64,000 nucleotides of DNA from Rhizobium esperanzae (GTDB lineage Bacteria > Pseudomonadota > Alphaproteobacteria > Rhizobiales > Rhizobiaceae), in the NCBI RefSeq assembly GCF_014197615.1, contig NZ_JACIFY010000020.1, positions 61,517 through 125,516 on the forward strand. The letters are read 5' to 3'. Position 1 is the stretch's first letter; every line of letters starts with the position of its first letter. Below the pieces are notes generated by a model, which had not been told where the DNA came from, searched no databases, and worked only from the letters and a program-made list of their open reading frames with translations. Below are positions 35,480 through 42,900 of this stretch, one piece after another. A program made the translations under genes and the position numbers.

Positions 35480-36676
35480 ATGAACAAGCTAACAACAGAT
35501 ATCGCCGTCATCGGCGGCGGCGTGATCGGCGTGGCAACCGCTCTGCGGTTGCGTGCCGACGGCCGCGATGTCGTCGTGATCGAACCGAACAAACCCGGTT
35601 CAGGCGCATCTTACGGCAATGCCGGGACGATCGCCGACTATGCAATCATTCCCGTCGGCACGCCCGCTGTCCTTAAAAACCTGGCCTCCCTGCTTCTCAA
35701 TTCAGACAGCCCGTTATCCATCCGCAAGGCGGCATTGCCGACGTTGTTTCCATGGCTGATGCGTTTTGCCTACGAATCCCTCCCTCACAGATATAGAGAC
35801 AATACCGGCCGCATCGCCGGCCTTCTGTCCGACGCTTCATCGGAATGGCTCGAACTCGCGGCAGAGATCGGCGCATCCGATCTTTTGAGCGCGAAGGGAT
35901 GCCTCTACCTCTACCAGACGCCCGAAGCCTTCAGGGCGGCCACTTCGGATGTCGAGCTTCGCCGAAACTACGGGATAGCGCAGCAGCTCCTCACCGCCGA
36001 CGAGGTGCAAAGCCTGGAACCCCGGCTGCCGCAGGTCCATGGCGGGGGGCTTTTCTTTCCGAAAGCGATAAACTTCACCGATCCCGGCGAGGTCATGAGC
36101 GTGATGGAAGCCGCCGCCAGACAAGCGGGCGTCGAGTTCGTCCGAGACGCCGTGACGACTATTTCCCGCGAGCGGAATGGGGTGAGGATGCTGGCTTCAA
36201 CGCACAACATTCATGCCCGGGCAGCCGTCATCGCTGCCGGCGCACACTCCCGCGGACTGGCTCTGCAGCTCGGAGAGCGGGTCCTGCTGGATACCGAACG
36301 GGGTTATCATCTCGAATTCGATATGGAAACGCTGCCGGTGGAGCGACCGGTATGCCCCACACATCATGGATTTTACTTTTGCCCTATGCGTGGCCGCTTG
36401 CGCGTGGCCGGCACCGTGGAACTCGGAGGCATCACGGCACCTTCGAACCCAAGGCGCCTCGAAGTGTTGTTGGCAAACGCCCGCAGGATTTTCCCGACGC
36501 TTGGTGAACCAAGCCGGAGCTGGATGGGCTTTCGCCCTTCCATGCCCGATTCCGTTCCCGTCATCCGGCCTTCAAGAGGAGGGAGGGACGTCGTGTTTGC
36601 TTTTGGACATGGCCATATAGGCTTGACGCTGGCGCCGCGGACGGCCCGCATGGTCAGCTCCATTCTCGCCTCTTGA
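35480..36676 (+). CDS. FAD-dependent D-amino-acid dehydrogenase-like oxidoreductase
   Basis: A 398-residue DAO-family protein: N-terminal FAD motif DIAVIGGGVIGVATALRLRADG, GSGASYGNAGTI, then GFRPSMPDSVPVIRPS and FGHGHIGLTLAPRTARMV at the C-terminus, as in DadA-type enzymes. These oxidise D-amino acids or N-alkylated amino acids to keto acids and pass electrons to quinones. It is last in the importer operon, 41 bp after the ATPase, so the imported compound is probably its substrate. Confidence 0.83.
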   Translation: MNKLTTDIAVIGGGVIGVATALRLRADGRDVVVIEPNKPGSGASYGNAGTIADYAIIPVGTPAVLKNLASLLLNSDSPLSIRKAALPTLFPWLMRFAYESLPHRYRDNTGRIAGLLSDASSEWLELAAEIGASDLLSAKGCLYLYQTPEAFRAATSDVELRRNYGIAQQLLTADEVQSLEPRLPQVHGGGLFFPKAINFTDPGEVMSVMEAAARQAGVEFVRDAVTTISRERNGVRMLASTHNIHARAAVIAAGAHSRGLALQLGERVLLDTERGYHLEFDMETLPVERPVCPTHHGFYFCPMRGRLRVAGTVELGGITAPSNPRRLEVLLANARRIFPTLGEPSRSWMGFRPSMPDSVPVIRPSRGGRDVVFAFGHGHIGLTLAPRTARMVSSILAS

Positions 36677-36726
36677 TCGCGTCCCGAACCGTTCTTGCGA
36701 CAGCAACGGGCCTTTTAGGCGCTATC

Positions 36727-37455
36727 TCAGAGATGCGGATTGCGCGGCCGGTATTTCTTGACGAGCTTCTGGTTGATCTCGGCCGCCCCCGGCATGTTGG
36801 CGCTGAGGTAAACCGGCGCATCGCCGGATTTGGAAAGCTCCGAGGCAACTTCGGCGAAGATCGCATTGATGACCGTGACCCCGACCGCCGTCGAGACCGG
36901 CCCGACCCGAAGCCCGGTGCCCTCGAGATCGATAACGGCGTCACCCGGCGGCAATCCGTTGTCGAGCACGATATCGGCCACTTCGGCAAGCCGCCTGCGG
37001 CCATTGGCAATCGCAGAGGAATAGGCGATCGAGGTGATGGCGATCACCTTTGCGCCGATTTCATGCGCATAGTCGGCCGCCTCGATCGGCGCGGCGTTCA
37101 CGCCCGAATTGGAGGCGATGATGATGACGTCGCCCGGCTGCATGCCGTAACGCTCCAGCATCGGCCGCACCAGGCCCTGGGTGCGCTCATAGACCGAGCT
37201 GATCACCGCCCCCTCGTGCAGCATCGCCGATCCGACGAGCACCGGCACAGTGAAGGCGAGCCCGCCGGCGCGGTAATGCACCTCTTCCGCCAGCATGTGC
37301 GAATGGCCGGTGCCGAAGACATAGACGCGCTTGTCGCCGCGGGCAGCATCGAGGATGACATCGGCTGCCTGCGCCATCGGCTCGGCAAGCGCCTGCTTCA
37401 GCGTCTCCAGCCGGCCGATCAGATTGGCAAAGTAGGCATCCGTGATAGCAGTCAT
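36727..37455 (-). CDS. SIS domain protein of an amino-sugar operon
   Basis: The 242-residue protein has one phosphosugar-binding SIS fold: GDKRVYVFGTGHSHMLAEEV, IIIASNSGVNAAPIE and VIAITSIAYSS. It resembles the UPF0309 family, predicted phosphosugar isomerases or sensors; MurNAc-6-phosphate etherase-like chemistry is not supported by obvious residues. ATG 37455 follows AAGGAG. It lies 17 bp after nagA and is last in the nagR-SIS-nagA-SIS operon. Confidence 0.8.
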   Translation of the reverse strand: MTAITDAYFANLIGRLETLKQALAEPMAQAADVILDAARGDKRVYVFGTGHSHMLAEEVHYRAGGLAFTVPVLVGSAMLHEGAVISSVYERTQGLVRPMLERYGMQPGDVIIIASNSGVNAAPIEAADYAHEIGAKVIAITSIAYSSAIANGRRRLAEVADIVLDNGLPPGDAVIDLEGTGLRVGPVSTAVGVTVINAIFAEVASELSKSGDAPVYLSANMPGAAEINQKLVKKYRPRNPHL

Positions 37456-37472
37456 CCCACGTCTCCTTGATG

Positions 37473-38624
37473 TCAGGCCGCTTCGCCGCCGAGCCATGTG
37501 GCGGTGACGGCAAGGGTATCGGTCAGATGCACGAGATCGGCACGCGCCCCCGGCGAGAGATGGCCGCGGTCGGCAAGCCTGAGGAAGCGGGCGGGATAAA
37601 GCGTCGCCATGCGCAAGGCCTCGGCGAGCGTCAGGTCGAGATAGGTGACGCCATAGCGGATCGTCGAGATCATGTCGACATCGGAACCTGCCAGCGTCCC
37701 ATCGGACAGCACCAGCTTCGAGCAGAAACCGCCCCGCTCGCGCCGGACGGTGCGCCCGTTCAGCGTGAACGAATCCTTCTCAGATCCGACGAGCGACATG
37801 GCATCGGTGACGAAGAACAGCTTGCCCTCGCCGCGCTTGGCCCGCAACGCCGTGCGCAAGACTTTCGGATCGACGTGATGGCCGTCGGCGATGATGCCGC
37901 ACCAGACCGAGGGATGATCGATCGCTGCACCAACGAGGCCCGGCGCGCGGTGCCCCATTTGGCTCATGGCGTTGAAGAGATGCGTGACCCCACGCGCCCC
38001 GGCATCGAAACGTTCCTCCGCCGCCTCGCTCGAACAATCGGAATGGCCGATGCTGACCGTGACGCCGCCTTCCGCAAGTTCGCGCACCTGGGCAACCGTC
38101 ACCTGCTCGGCGGCAATGGTGACGAGCAGCGTGCCGATCGCCTCGCGCGCCCGGATGAAGGCCTTGACGTCGCGATCCTCGACCGGCCGCATCAGTTCGG
38201 CCAGATGCGCGCCCTTGCGCGCAGGCGCCAGATGCGGGCCTTCGAGATGCAGGCCGGCGACGCCGCAGTTCATTTTCACCGCCTCCTTGGCCGCTTCGAT
38301 GGCGGCGGCGGAGGCTTCCGATGTATCGGTAATCAGCGTCGGCAGCAGCGATGTCGTGCCATAGGGCCGATGCCCGCCGGCGATGATCTCCATCGAGGCG
38401 GCTGATGGTTCGTCGTTCAGCATCCGGCCGGCACCGCCATTGACCTGCGCATCGATGAAGCCGGCCGACAGCACGCCGCCTTCAAGCGTCACGATCTCGC
38501 CGTCGGGCAGATCGTTTTTCGTGGCGATCGCTTCGACCCGGCCGTGGGCAACGATGAGCGCCTTGTCGTCATGGAAGCGCTCGCCGTCGAAGATGCGGGC
38601 GCCGACGAAGATCTTGCGCCCCAT
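37473..38624 (-). CDS. nagA: N-acetylglucosamine-6-phosphate deacetylase
   Basis: The 383-residue amidohydrolase has the NagA landmarks LSAGFIDAQVNGGAG, GLHLEGPHLAPARKGAH (metal-ligand Glu), SIGHSDC and VTHLFNAMSQMGHRAPGLVG, with the catalytic Asp in FVTDAM. It removes acetate from GlcNAc-6-phosphate in the cytoplasm. Its start overlaps the stop of the deaminase-like SIS gene by one base, so the products act in sequence: NagA makes GlcN-6-P, the SIS protein converts it to fructose-6-P. Confidence 0.9.
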   Translation of the reverse strand: MGRKIFVGARIFDGERFHDDKALIVAHGRVEAIATKNDLPDGEIVTLEGGVLSAGFIDAQVNGGAGRMLNDEPSAASMEIIAGGHRPYGTTSLLPTLITDTSEASAAAIEAAKEAVKMNCGVAGLHLEGPHLAPARKGAHLAELMRPVEDRDVKAFIRAREAIGTLLVTIAAEQVTVAQVRELAEGGVTVSIGHSDCSSEAAEERFDAGARGVTHLFNAMSQMGHRAPGLVGAAIDHPSVWCGIIADGHHVDPKVLRTALRAKRGEGKLFFVTDAMSLVGSEKDSFTLNGRTVRRERGGFCSKLVLSDGTLAGSDVDMISTIRYGVTYLDLTLAEALRMATLYPARFLRLADRGHLSPGARADLVHLTDTLAVTATWLGGEAA

Positions 38625-39655
38625 CAGACCGTCTCCGTCACCTTGAGCAGGTTCGCCGGCCGGTCGGGATCGAAGCCCTTGCGGCGCGTCACCGACTCGA
38701 TCAGCCGGTAATAGACGAGCAGCGACACCAGCGGATCGACGAGGCCGTTGCCCGTCGTCGGCACGCGCAGATTGATACCGGAGAGCAGCTGCGTGGAGAA
38801 GCCGACAGTGGTGGCGCCGAGCTTCTGCAGGCGTTCCAGCGCCTGGCGGTTGTTGGCGAAGGCCGCATCGTCGGGCGCGAAGGCGACGATCGGAAAACCC
38901 GGCTGCACCAGGCGCATCGGACCATGCATCAATTCCGCCAGCGAAAAGGCCTCGGCATGCAGGCCGGAAGTTTCCTTGGCCTTCAGCGCCGCTTCGAGCG
39001 CGATCGCAAAGGCCGGGCCGCGGCCGCCGGTATAGAGCGAGGTCGCATGGAACAGCACCTCTTCGGCCGCAGCCGTATCGATCCCGGCGGTTGCCGAAAG
39101 CGCCTCCGGCAGTTTTTCCAGCGCTGCCTGCAGGCTGGAGGCGCCGCCGATCGCGGCCGTCACCCCGGAAAGGGCTGCGACGGAAGCGATGAAGGATTTT
39201 GTCGCCGCCACGCTCTTTTCCGCGCCGGCATTGAGACCGAGAACGATATCGGCCTGTTTCGCCAGCGGACTGTCGGTGACGTTGACGACGGCGATCGTCG
39301 TCGCTCCGCCCTTCTTCGCCGCTTCCTGCAGCGCCACGATATCGGGGCTCGCGCCCGACTGCGAAACGGTGAAATGCACGCCGCCCTTCAAATGGAGGGC
39401 GGCGCCATAAACGGAAGCGATCGACGGGCCGACCGAAGCGACCGGAACGCCGCAGGTGATCTCGAAGAGATATTTGAAGAAGGTGGCGGCGTGGTCCGAA
39501 GAGCCGCGCGCCGCCGTCGTCACCACGCTCGGGCGAGCGGACGAAAACAGCCGGGCGATCTCGGCAAAGACCGGCTTTTCCTTTTCGAGAAGCGTGGCCA
39601 CCACCTCCGGTGACTGGCCGGCTTCCTGCAGCATCAGCGACTGGTTCTCACTCAT
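38624..39655 (-). CDS. double-SIS protein, probable glucosamine-6-phosphate deaminase (NagB-II type)
   Basis: The 343-residue protein equals the isomerase half of GlmS without the glutaminase domain. The two SIS folds show TTAARGSSDHAATFFKYLFE, TVSQSGASPD, GAEKSVAATKSF, then GGRGPAFAIALEAALKAKET and AEAFSLAELMHGPM. Between nagA and a GntR gene, it best fits NagB-II, which deaminates GlcN-6-P to fructose-6-P; AgaS-type sugar specificity is an alternative. GGAG precedes the ATG. Confidence 0.83.
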   Translation of the reverse strand: MSENQSLMLQEAGQSPEVVATLLEKEKPVFAEIARLFSSARPSVVTTAARGSSDHAATFFKYLFEITCGVPVASVGPSIASVYGAALHLKGGVHFTVSQSGASPDIVALQEAAKKGGATTIAVVNVTDSPLAKQADIVLGLNAGAEKSVAATKSFIASVAALSGVTAAIGGASSLQAALEKLPEALSATAGIDTAAAEEVLFHATSLYTGGRGPAFAIALEAALKAKETSGLHAEAFSLAELMHGPMRLVQPGFPIVAFAPDDAAFANNRQALERLQKLGATTVGFSTQLLSGINLRVPTTGNGLVDPLVSLLVYYRLIESVTRRKGFDPDRPANLLKVTETV

Positions 39656-40425
39656 AGGTCATCTCCAATTCTCAATTCGGCAACGAAATCATAGGCATCG
39701 CCGCGATAATGCGAGCGGGTGTATTCGACAACGCGCTGGTCTTCCAGGCGTGAGACGCGTTCGATCAACAGTGCCGGCGCGCCCGAATTGACGTTCAGGA
39801 TCGCCGCCGAAGACGGATCGAGCGTGACCGCGGTCAGCCGCTGCAGCGCGCGCACCGGCCTGTGGCCGCTGGCCGTCAGCGCATCATAGAGAGATCCTTC
39901 GCCGCCGACGCCATCGCCCAGGAATTTGATCGGCACCACGGCACGTTCGATTGCCAGCGGCAGGCCGTCCGCAAGGCGCAGACGATCGAGCCGCAGCACC
40001 GGCTCGTCGCCGCCGAGACCGAGCAGGAAGGATTCCTCCGGTGACGGCCTATTGACCGCCCGCGACAGAATCCGTGCAGCCGGCTGGCGCCCGCGCGAGC
40101 GCATGTCGGCGGAGAAGGAGGAAAGCCGCCAGAGCGACTGCTCCATGCGCTCCACCCTGCTCGATACGAAAGTACCGCTTCCGTGACGCGATTCCAGTGC
40201 GCCGGAGGCCATCAGATCGCGATAGGCGGTGCGCACGGTGACGCGGCCGAGCTTCAGGGCCTCGGCAAGGTCGCGTTCTCCCGGCAGCGCCGTGCCGGGC
40301 TTCAGCAGGCCTTCCTGAATGAGGCCGGTCAGCGCCTGCGCCAGCCGCTTGTACAGCGGGCCGGTCAACGCCTCGTCACGCAGGCCGCGGCTGTTCAGCT
40401 CCGCTATCAGACTGGTTCTATCCAT
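39652..40425 (-). CDS. GntR family regulator, HutC/UTRA subgroup (NagR-like)
   Basis: This 257-residue regulator has a winged helix (LYKRLAQALTGLIQEGLLKPG, LPGERDLAEALKLGRVTVRTAYRDL) and a C-terminal UTRA effector domain (GDEPVLRLDRLRLADGLPLAIER, EYTRSHYRGDAYDFVAEL). DasR/NagR relatives sense GlcN-6-P or GlcNAc-6-P. It is first in the operon and overlaps the next gene by four bases. Three copies of TAGAACC lie at and within its start, suggesting autorepression. ATG 40425 matches the family N-terminus. Confidence 0.85.
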   Translation of the reverse strand: MDRTSLIAELNSRGLRDEALTGPLYKRLAQALTGLIQEGLLKPGTALPGERDLAEALKLGRVTVRTAYRDLMASGALESRHGSGTFVSSRVERMEQSLWRLSSFSADMRSRGRQPAARILSRAVNRPSPEESFLLGLGGDEPVLRLDRLRLADGLPLAIERAVVPIKFLGDGVGGEGSLYDALTASGHRPVRALQRLTAVTLDPSSAAILNVNSGAPALLIERVSRLEDQRVVEYTRSHYRGDAYDFVAELRIGDDL

Positions 40426-40454
40426 CGGCACACAATAGAACCTATCTAGAACCA
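40413..40454. promoter_or_regulatory. operator cluster at the nagR-like gene
   Basis: TAGAACC occurs at 40436-40442 and TAGAACCA at 40447-40454, exactly 11 bp apart; the reverse complement TGGTTCTA is at 40413-40420, inside codons 2-4 of the regulator. Direct copies one helical turn apart plus an inverted copy across the start codon suggest autorepression of the operon. Confidence 0.55.
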
Positions 40455-40484
40455 ATCAGCAAGGCAGAATCGCACACCGGCAAG

Positions 40485-40513
40485 AAAAAACCTCCCCGGA
40501 GACCGGAGAGGTT
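40485..40513 (-). terminator. terminator of the aldose epimerase gene
   Basis: On the minus strand AACCTC-T-CCGG pairs with CCGG-G-GAGGTT, followed by a T-run (40485-40488). It lies 40 bp after the galM-like stop and separates it from the nag operon promoter. Confidence 0.75.
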
Positions 40514-40553
40514 CATAGCGATCCAATTTAACAGGCGTACGTCTGAAAAGACG

Positions 40554-41576
40554 TCAGCTCTTGGTGAAGATGTAATCCGTCTCCTGGCGCAGCACTTCGC
40601 CGGGACGCAGCACCGCATTCGGGAAACCTTCGTGATTGATGGCATCCGGCCAGACCTGCGTCTCCAGGCAGAAGCCAGCGAAGGGGCCGTACTTGCGCCC
40701 GCCGAGACCGGGTGCCCCGGTATTGAGCTTGAAGCCGGCATAGAACTGCACGCCAGGCTCGGTGCTGCGCACCTCCAGCGACACACCGGAATACAGGCTG
40801 CGGGCGAGCGCGACGCTGCGCTTGGCGGTGCGCTCGGGCGACAGGCAGAAATTATGGTCGTACAGAACCTGTTCGCTGCCGACGAAACGCTTCATCGGCG
40901 CCATCTCGCGGAAATCGAATTCCGTGCCGGCGACGGAACGGATCTCGCCGGTCGGCACCTGCCTCTCGTCGGTCGGCAGATAGTGGTCGGCAGCGATCAT
41001 GATATCGTGGCCGAGCGCATCCTCGCGGCCGTCGAGATTGAAATAGGCATGCTGGCAGACATTGGCGAGCGTCGGCTGATCGCTGGTCGATTCGTAGGTG
41101 ATCGACAGTTCGCCATTGCCATGCACCCGGAACGTCGCCTGGATGGTGCAATTGCCGGGATAACCGGCGCGGCCGTCGGGATCGACGATCTTCATCACCA
41201 GACGGTCGACGTCATGCTCGACGATCGTCCAGTTGCGTTTGGCGATATTGTCGCTGCCGCCGTGCAGATGCGTGACGCCGTTTTCGTTCGGTTCGAGCTG
41301 ATAATCCTTGCCGTCGAGCGTAAATTTGCCGCCGCCGACACGGTTGGCGCAGCGGCCGGGCGTCGCGCCGAAATAGGCCGAATAGACGGGATAGCTGTCG
41401 AAATCCTCGAAGCCGAGCTGCAGCGGCGCCTCATGTCCCTCAAGGCGCAGATCCTGGATGACGGCACCCCAGGTGATGATCTTGGCCGTCAGCCCGCCGC
41501 CCTTGATGACGACGCGATAGACGGTTTCGCCTTCCTTCGTCTGCCCGAAAACTTCCCGCTCCAACTTATCCGACAT
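40554..41576 (-). CDS. galM: aldose 1-epimerase
   Basis: The 340-residue beta-sandwich protein has the GalM hallmarks: NRVGGGKFTLDGKDYQL, GVTHLHGGSDN (catalytic His), CQHAYFNLDGREDALGHDI (second His) and QFYAGFKLNTGAPG with the C-terminal CLETQVWPDAINHEGFPN (catalytic Glu). It interconverts alpha and beta aldohexoses in the cytoplasm. Monocistronic, with its own terminator. Confidence 0.92.
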   Translation of the reverse strand: MSDKLEREVFGQTKEGETVYRVVIKGGGLTAKIITWGAVIQDLRLEGHEAPLQLGFEDFDSYPVYSAYFGATPGRCANRVGGGKFTLDGKDYQLEPNENGVTHLHGGSDNIAKRNWTIVEHDVDRLVMKIVDPDGRAGYPGNCTIQATFRVHGNGELSITYESTSDQPTLANVCQHAYFNLDGREDALGHDIMIAADHYLPTDERQVPTGEIRSVAGTEFDFREMAPMKRFVGSEQVLYDHNFCLSPERTAKRSVALARSLYSGVSLEVRSTEPGVQFYAGFKLNTGAPGLGGRKYGPFAGFCLETQVWPDAINHEGFPNAVLRPGEVLRQETDYIFTKS

Positions 41577-41697
41577 GATCGACCGTCCATTCTTTGCGCA
41601 TCCGATTGGAGACGCGCGACGCTATAGGGTTCCGGACCGGAACCTGCCCGCATTTGCTCCAAACCGCAACCGGTCGGAGCAGAAAGAACACGGGGGC

Positions 41698-42621
41698 TCA
41701 GAGATTCGTGCCGATCTCCTCCACGTCAAAGGGCGTCGTCTGGTAGATTTCGTTGATCCAGTTGCCGAACAAGAGATGCGCATGGCTGCGCCAGCGGTTC
41801 TGCGGCGCAAGCGCCGGATCGTTATGCGGGAAGTAGTTGTGCGGCATCTTGATCGGCACGCCGGCATTGACGTCACGAAAATATTCATCGGACAGCGAGG
41901 TGGAATCATATTCGACATGGTTGAACATGTAGAGCCGCCGGCCCCGCTTCTCATGCACCAGGCAGACACCCATTTCGCTGGATTCCATCAGGATCTCCAG
42001 GCTGTCGGATTTCTCGATGTCGGCGCGGCGCACCTCGGTCCAGCGTGACACCGGCACTTCGAAGTTGTCGGAAAAACCATTGAGATAAATCGACGACGGC
42101 TTCAGGTTCCGGTGGCGGTAGATACCGAAGGCCTTCTCTTTCAGCTCGTATTTCGGAACGCCGTGGAAATGATAGATCGCCGCCATCGCGCCCCAGCAGA
42201 CGTTCATGGTCGAATGGACATTGGTTTCCGTCCAATCGAGAATCTGCTGCATCTCGGCCCAATAGGTGACGTCCTCATAGGGAAGGAGTTCGATTGGCGC
42301 CCCGGTGATGATGAAGCCGTCGAACTTGCGGTGCTGCACCTCCTCCCAGGTCTGGTAGAAGGAGAGCAGGTGATCCTCGGAGGTGTTCTTCGCCTTGTGG
42401 CCGCCGATGCGGATCAGCGACAGCTCGACCTGCAGCGGCGAGGCGCCGACGAGACGGGCCATCTGCAATTCGGTCTTGATCTTGTTCGGCATGAGATTGA
42501 GCAGCCCGATCTGCAGCGGTCTGATATCCTGCCGGATCGCCAACGTCTCGGTCATCACCCGCACGCCCTCTTGAACGAGGGTCTCGAAGGCGGGCAGCGT
42601 ATCGGGGATCTTGATGGGCAT
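41698..42621 (-). CDS. metA: homoserine O-acyltransferase MetA, predicted to use acetyl-CoA
   Basis: The 307-residue MetA-family enzyme has Cys142 (VCWGAMAA) as acyl acceptor and His235/Glu237 (FNHVE) at the standard positions. Residue 111 in ITGAPIELL is glutamate; in this family Glu111 goes with acetyl-CoA and Gly111 (E. coli GAPLG) with succinyl-CoA, so the product is probably O-acetylhomoserine despite the usual succinyltransferase label. It catalyses the first committed step of methionine synthesis. ATG 42621 restores canonical numbering; a GTG three codons upstream is the alternative. A SAM-II riboswitch and a terminator precede it. Confidence 0.93.
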   Translation of the reverse strand: MPIKIPDTLPAFETLVQEGVRVMTETLAIRQDIRPLQIGLLNLMPNKIKTELQMARLVGASPLQVELSLIRIGGHKAKNTSEDHLLSFYQTWEEVQHRKFDGFIITGAPIELLPYEDVTYWAEMQQILDWTETNVHSTMNVCWGAMAAIYHFHGVPKYELKEKAFGIYRHRNLKPSSIYLNGFSDNFEVPVSRWTEVRRADIEKSDSLEILMESSEMGVCLVHEKRGRRLYMFNHVEYDSTSLSDEYFRDVNAGVPIKMPHNYFPHNDPALAPQNRWRSHAHLLFGNWINEIYQTTPFDVEEIGTNL

Positions 42622-42641
42622 TGCGGTCACTCGATCAAAAA

Positions 42642-42676
42642 CAAAAAAACCGGCGGCGACAAAAATCGCTACCGGT
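42642..42676 (-). terminator. attenuator hairpin in the metA leader
   Basis: On the minus strand ACCGG-ta-GCGA pairs with TCGC-cg-CCGGT (42649-42676), followed by seven T. It ends 20 nt before the metA start and 12 nt after the riboswitch core, a layout for transcription termination when SAM is bound. Confidence 0.7.
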
Positions 42677-42687
42677 CCGCACGCGGC

Positions 42688-42740
42688 CCTTTAGCAACTT
42701 TTTTAACGTGGCTGCAAGCCGGCCGGCCAAATCACCACGG
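42688..42740 (-). ncRNA. SAM-II riboswitch
   Basis: The minus strand reads GGTGATTTGGCCGGC, then CTTGCAGCCACGTTAAA, then AAGTTGCTAAAG, matching the SAM-II (metA) aptamer with its H-type pseudoknot as known from Agrobacterium and Rhizobium. It lies about 67 nt upstream of metA and should turn the gene off at high S-adenosylmethionine. Confidence 0.88.
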
Positions 42741-42900
42741 AGCCCTTTAATTAGCCCCAGTCAGACCGCGAATCAATGGGGAATGCATGCACGCGCGATC
42801 CAGGCAAGCATCATCACAGTTTAATGACTGATAGAATCTGTTGATAGACCGGTAACGCCACCATGTTAATAATAGGGTATGGGCGATTTGGAAAAGCGTA

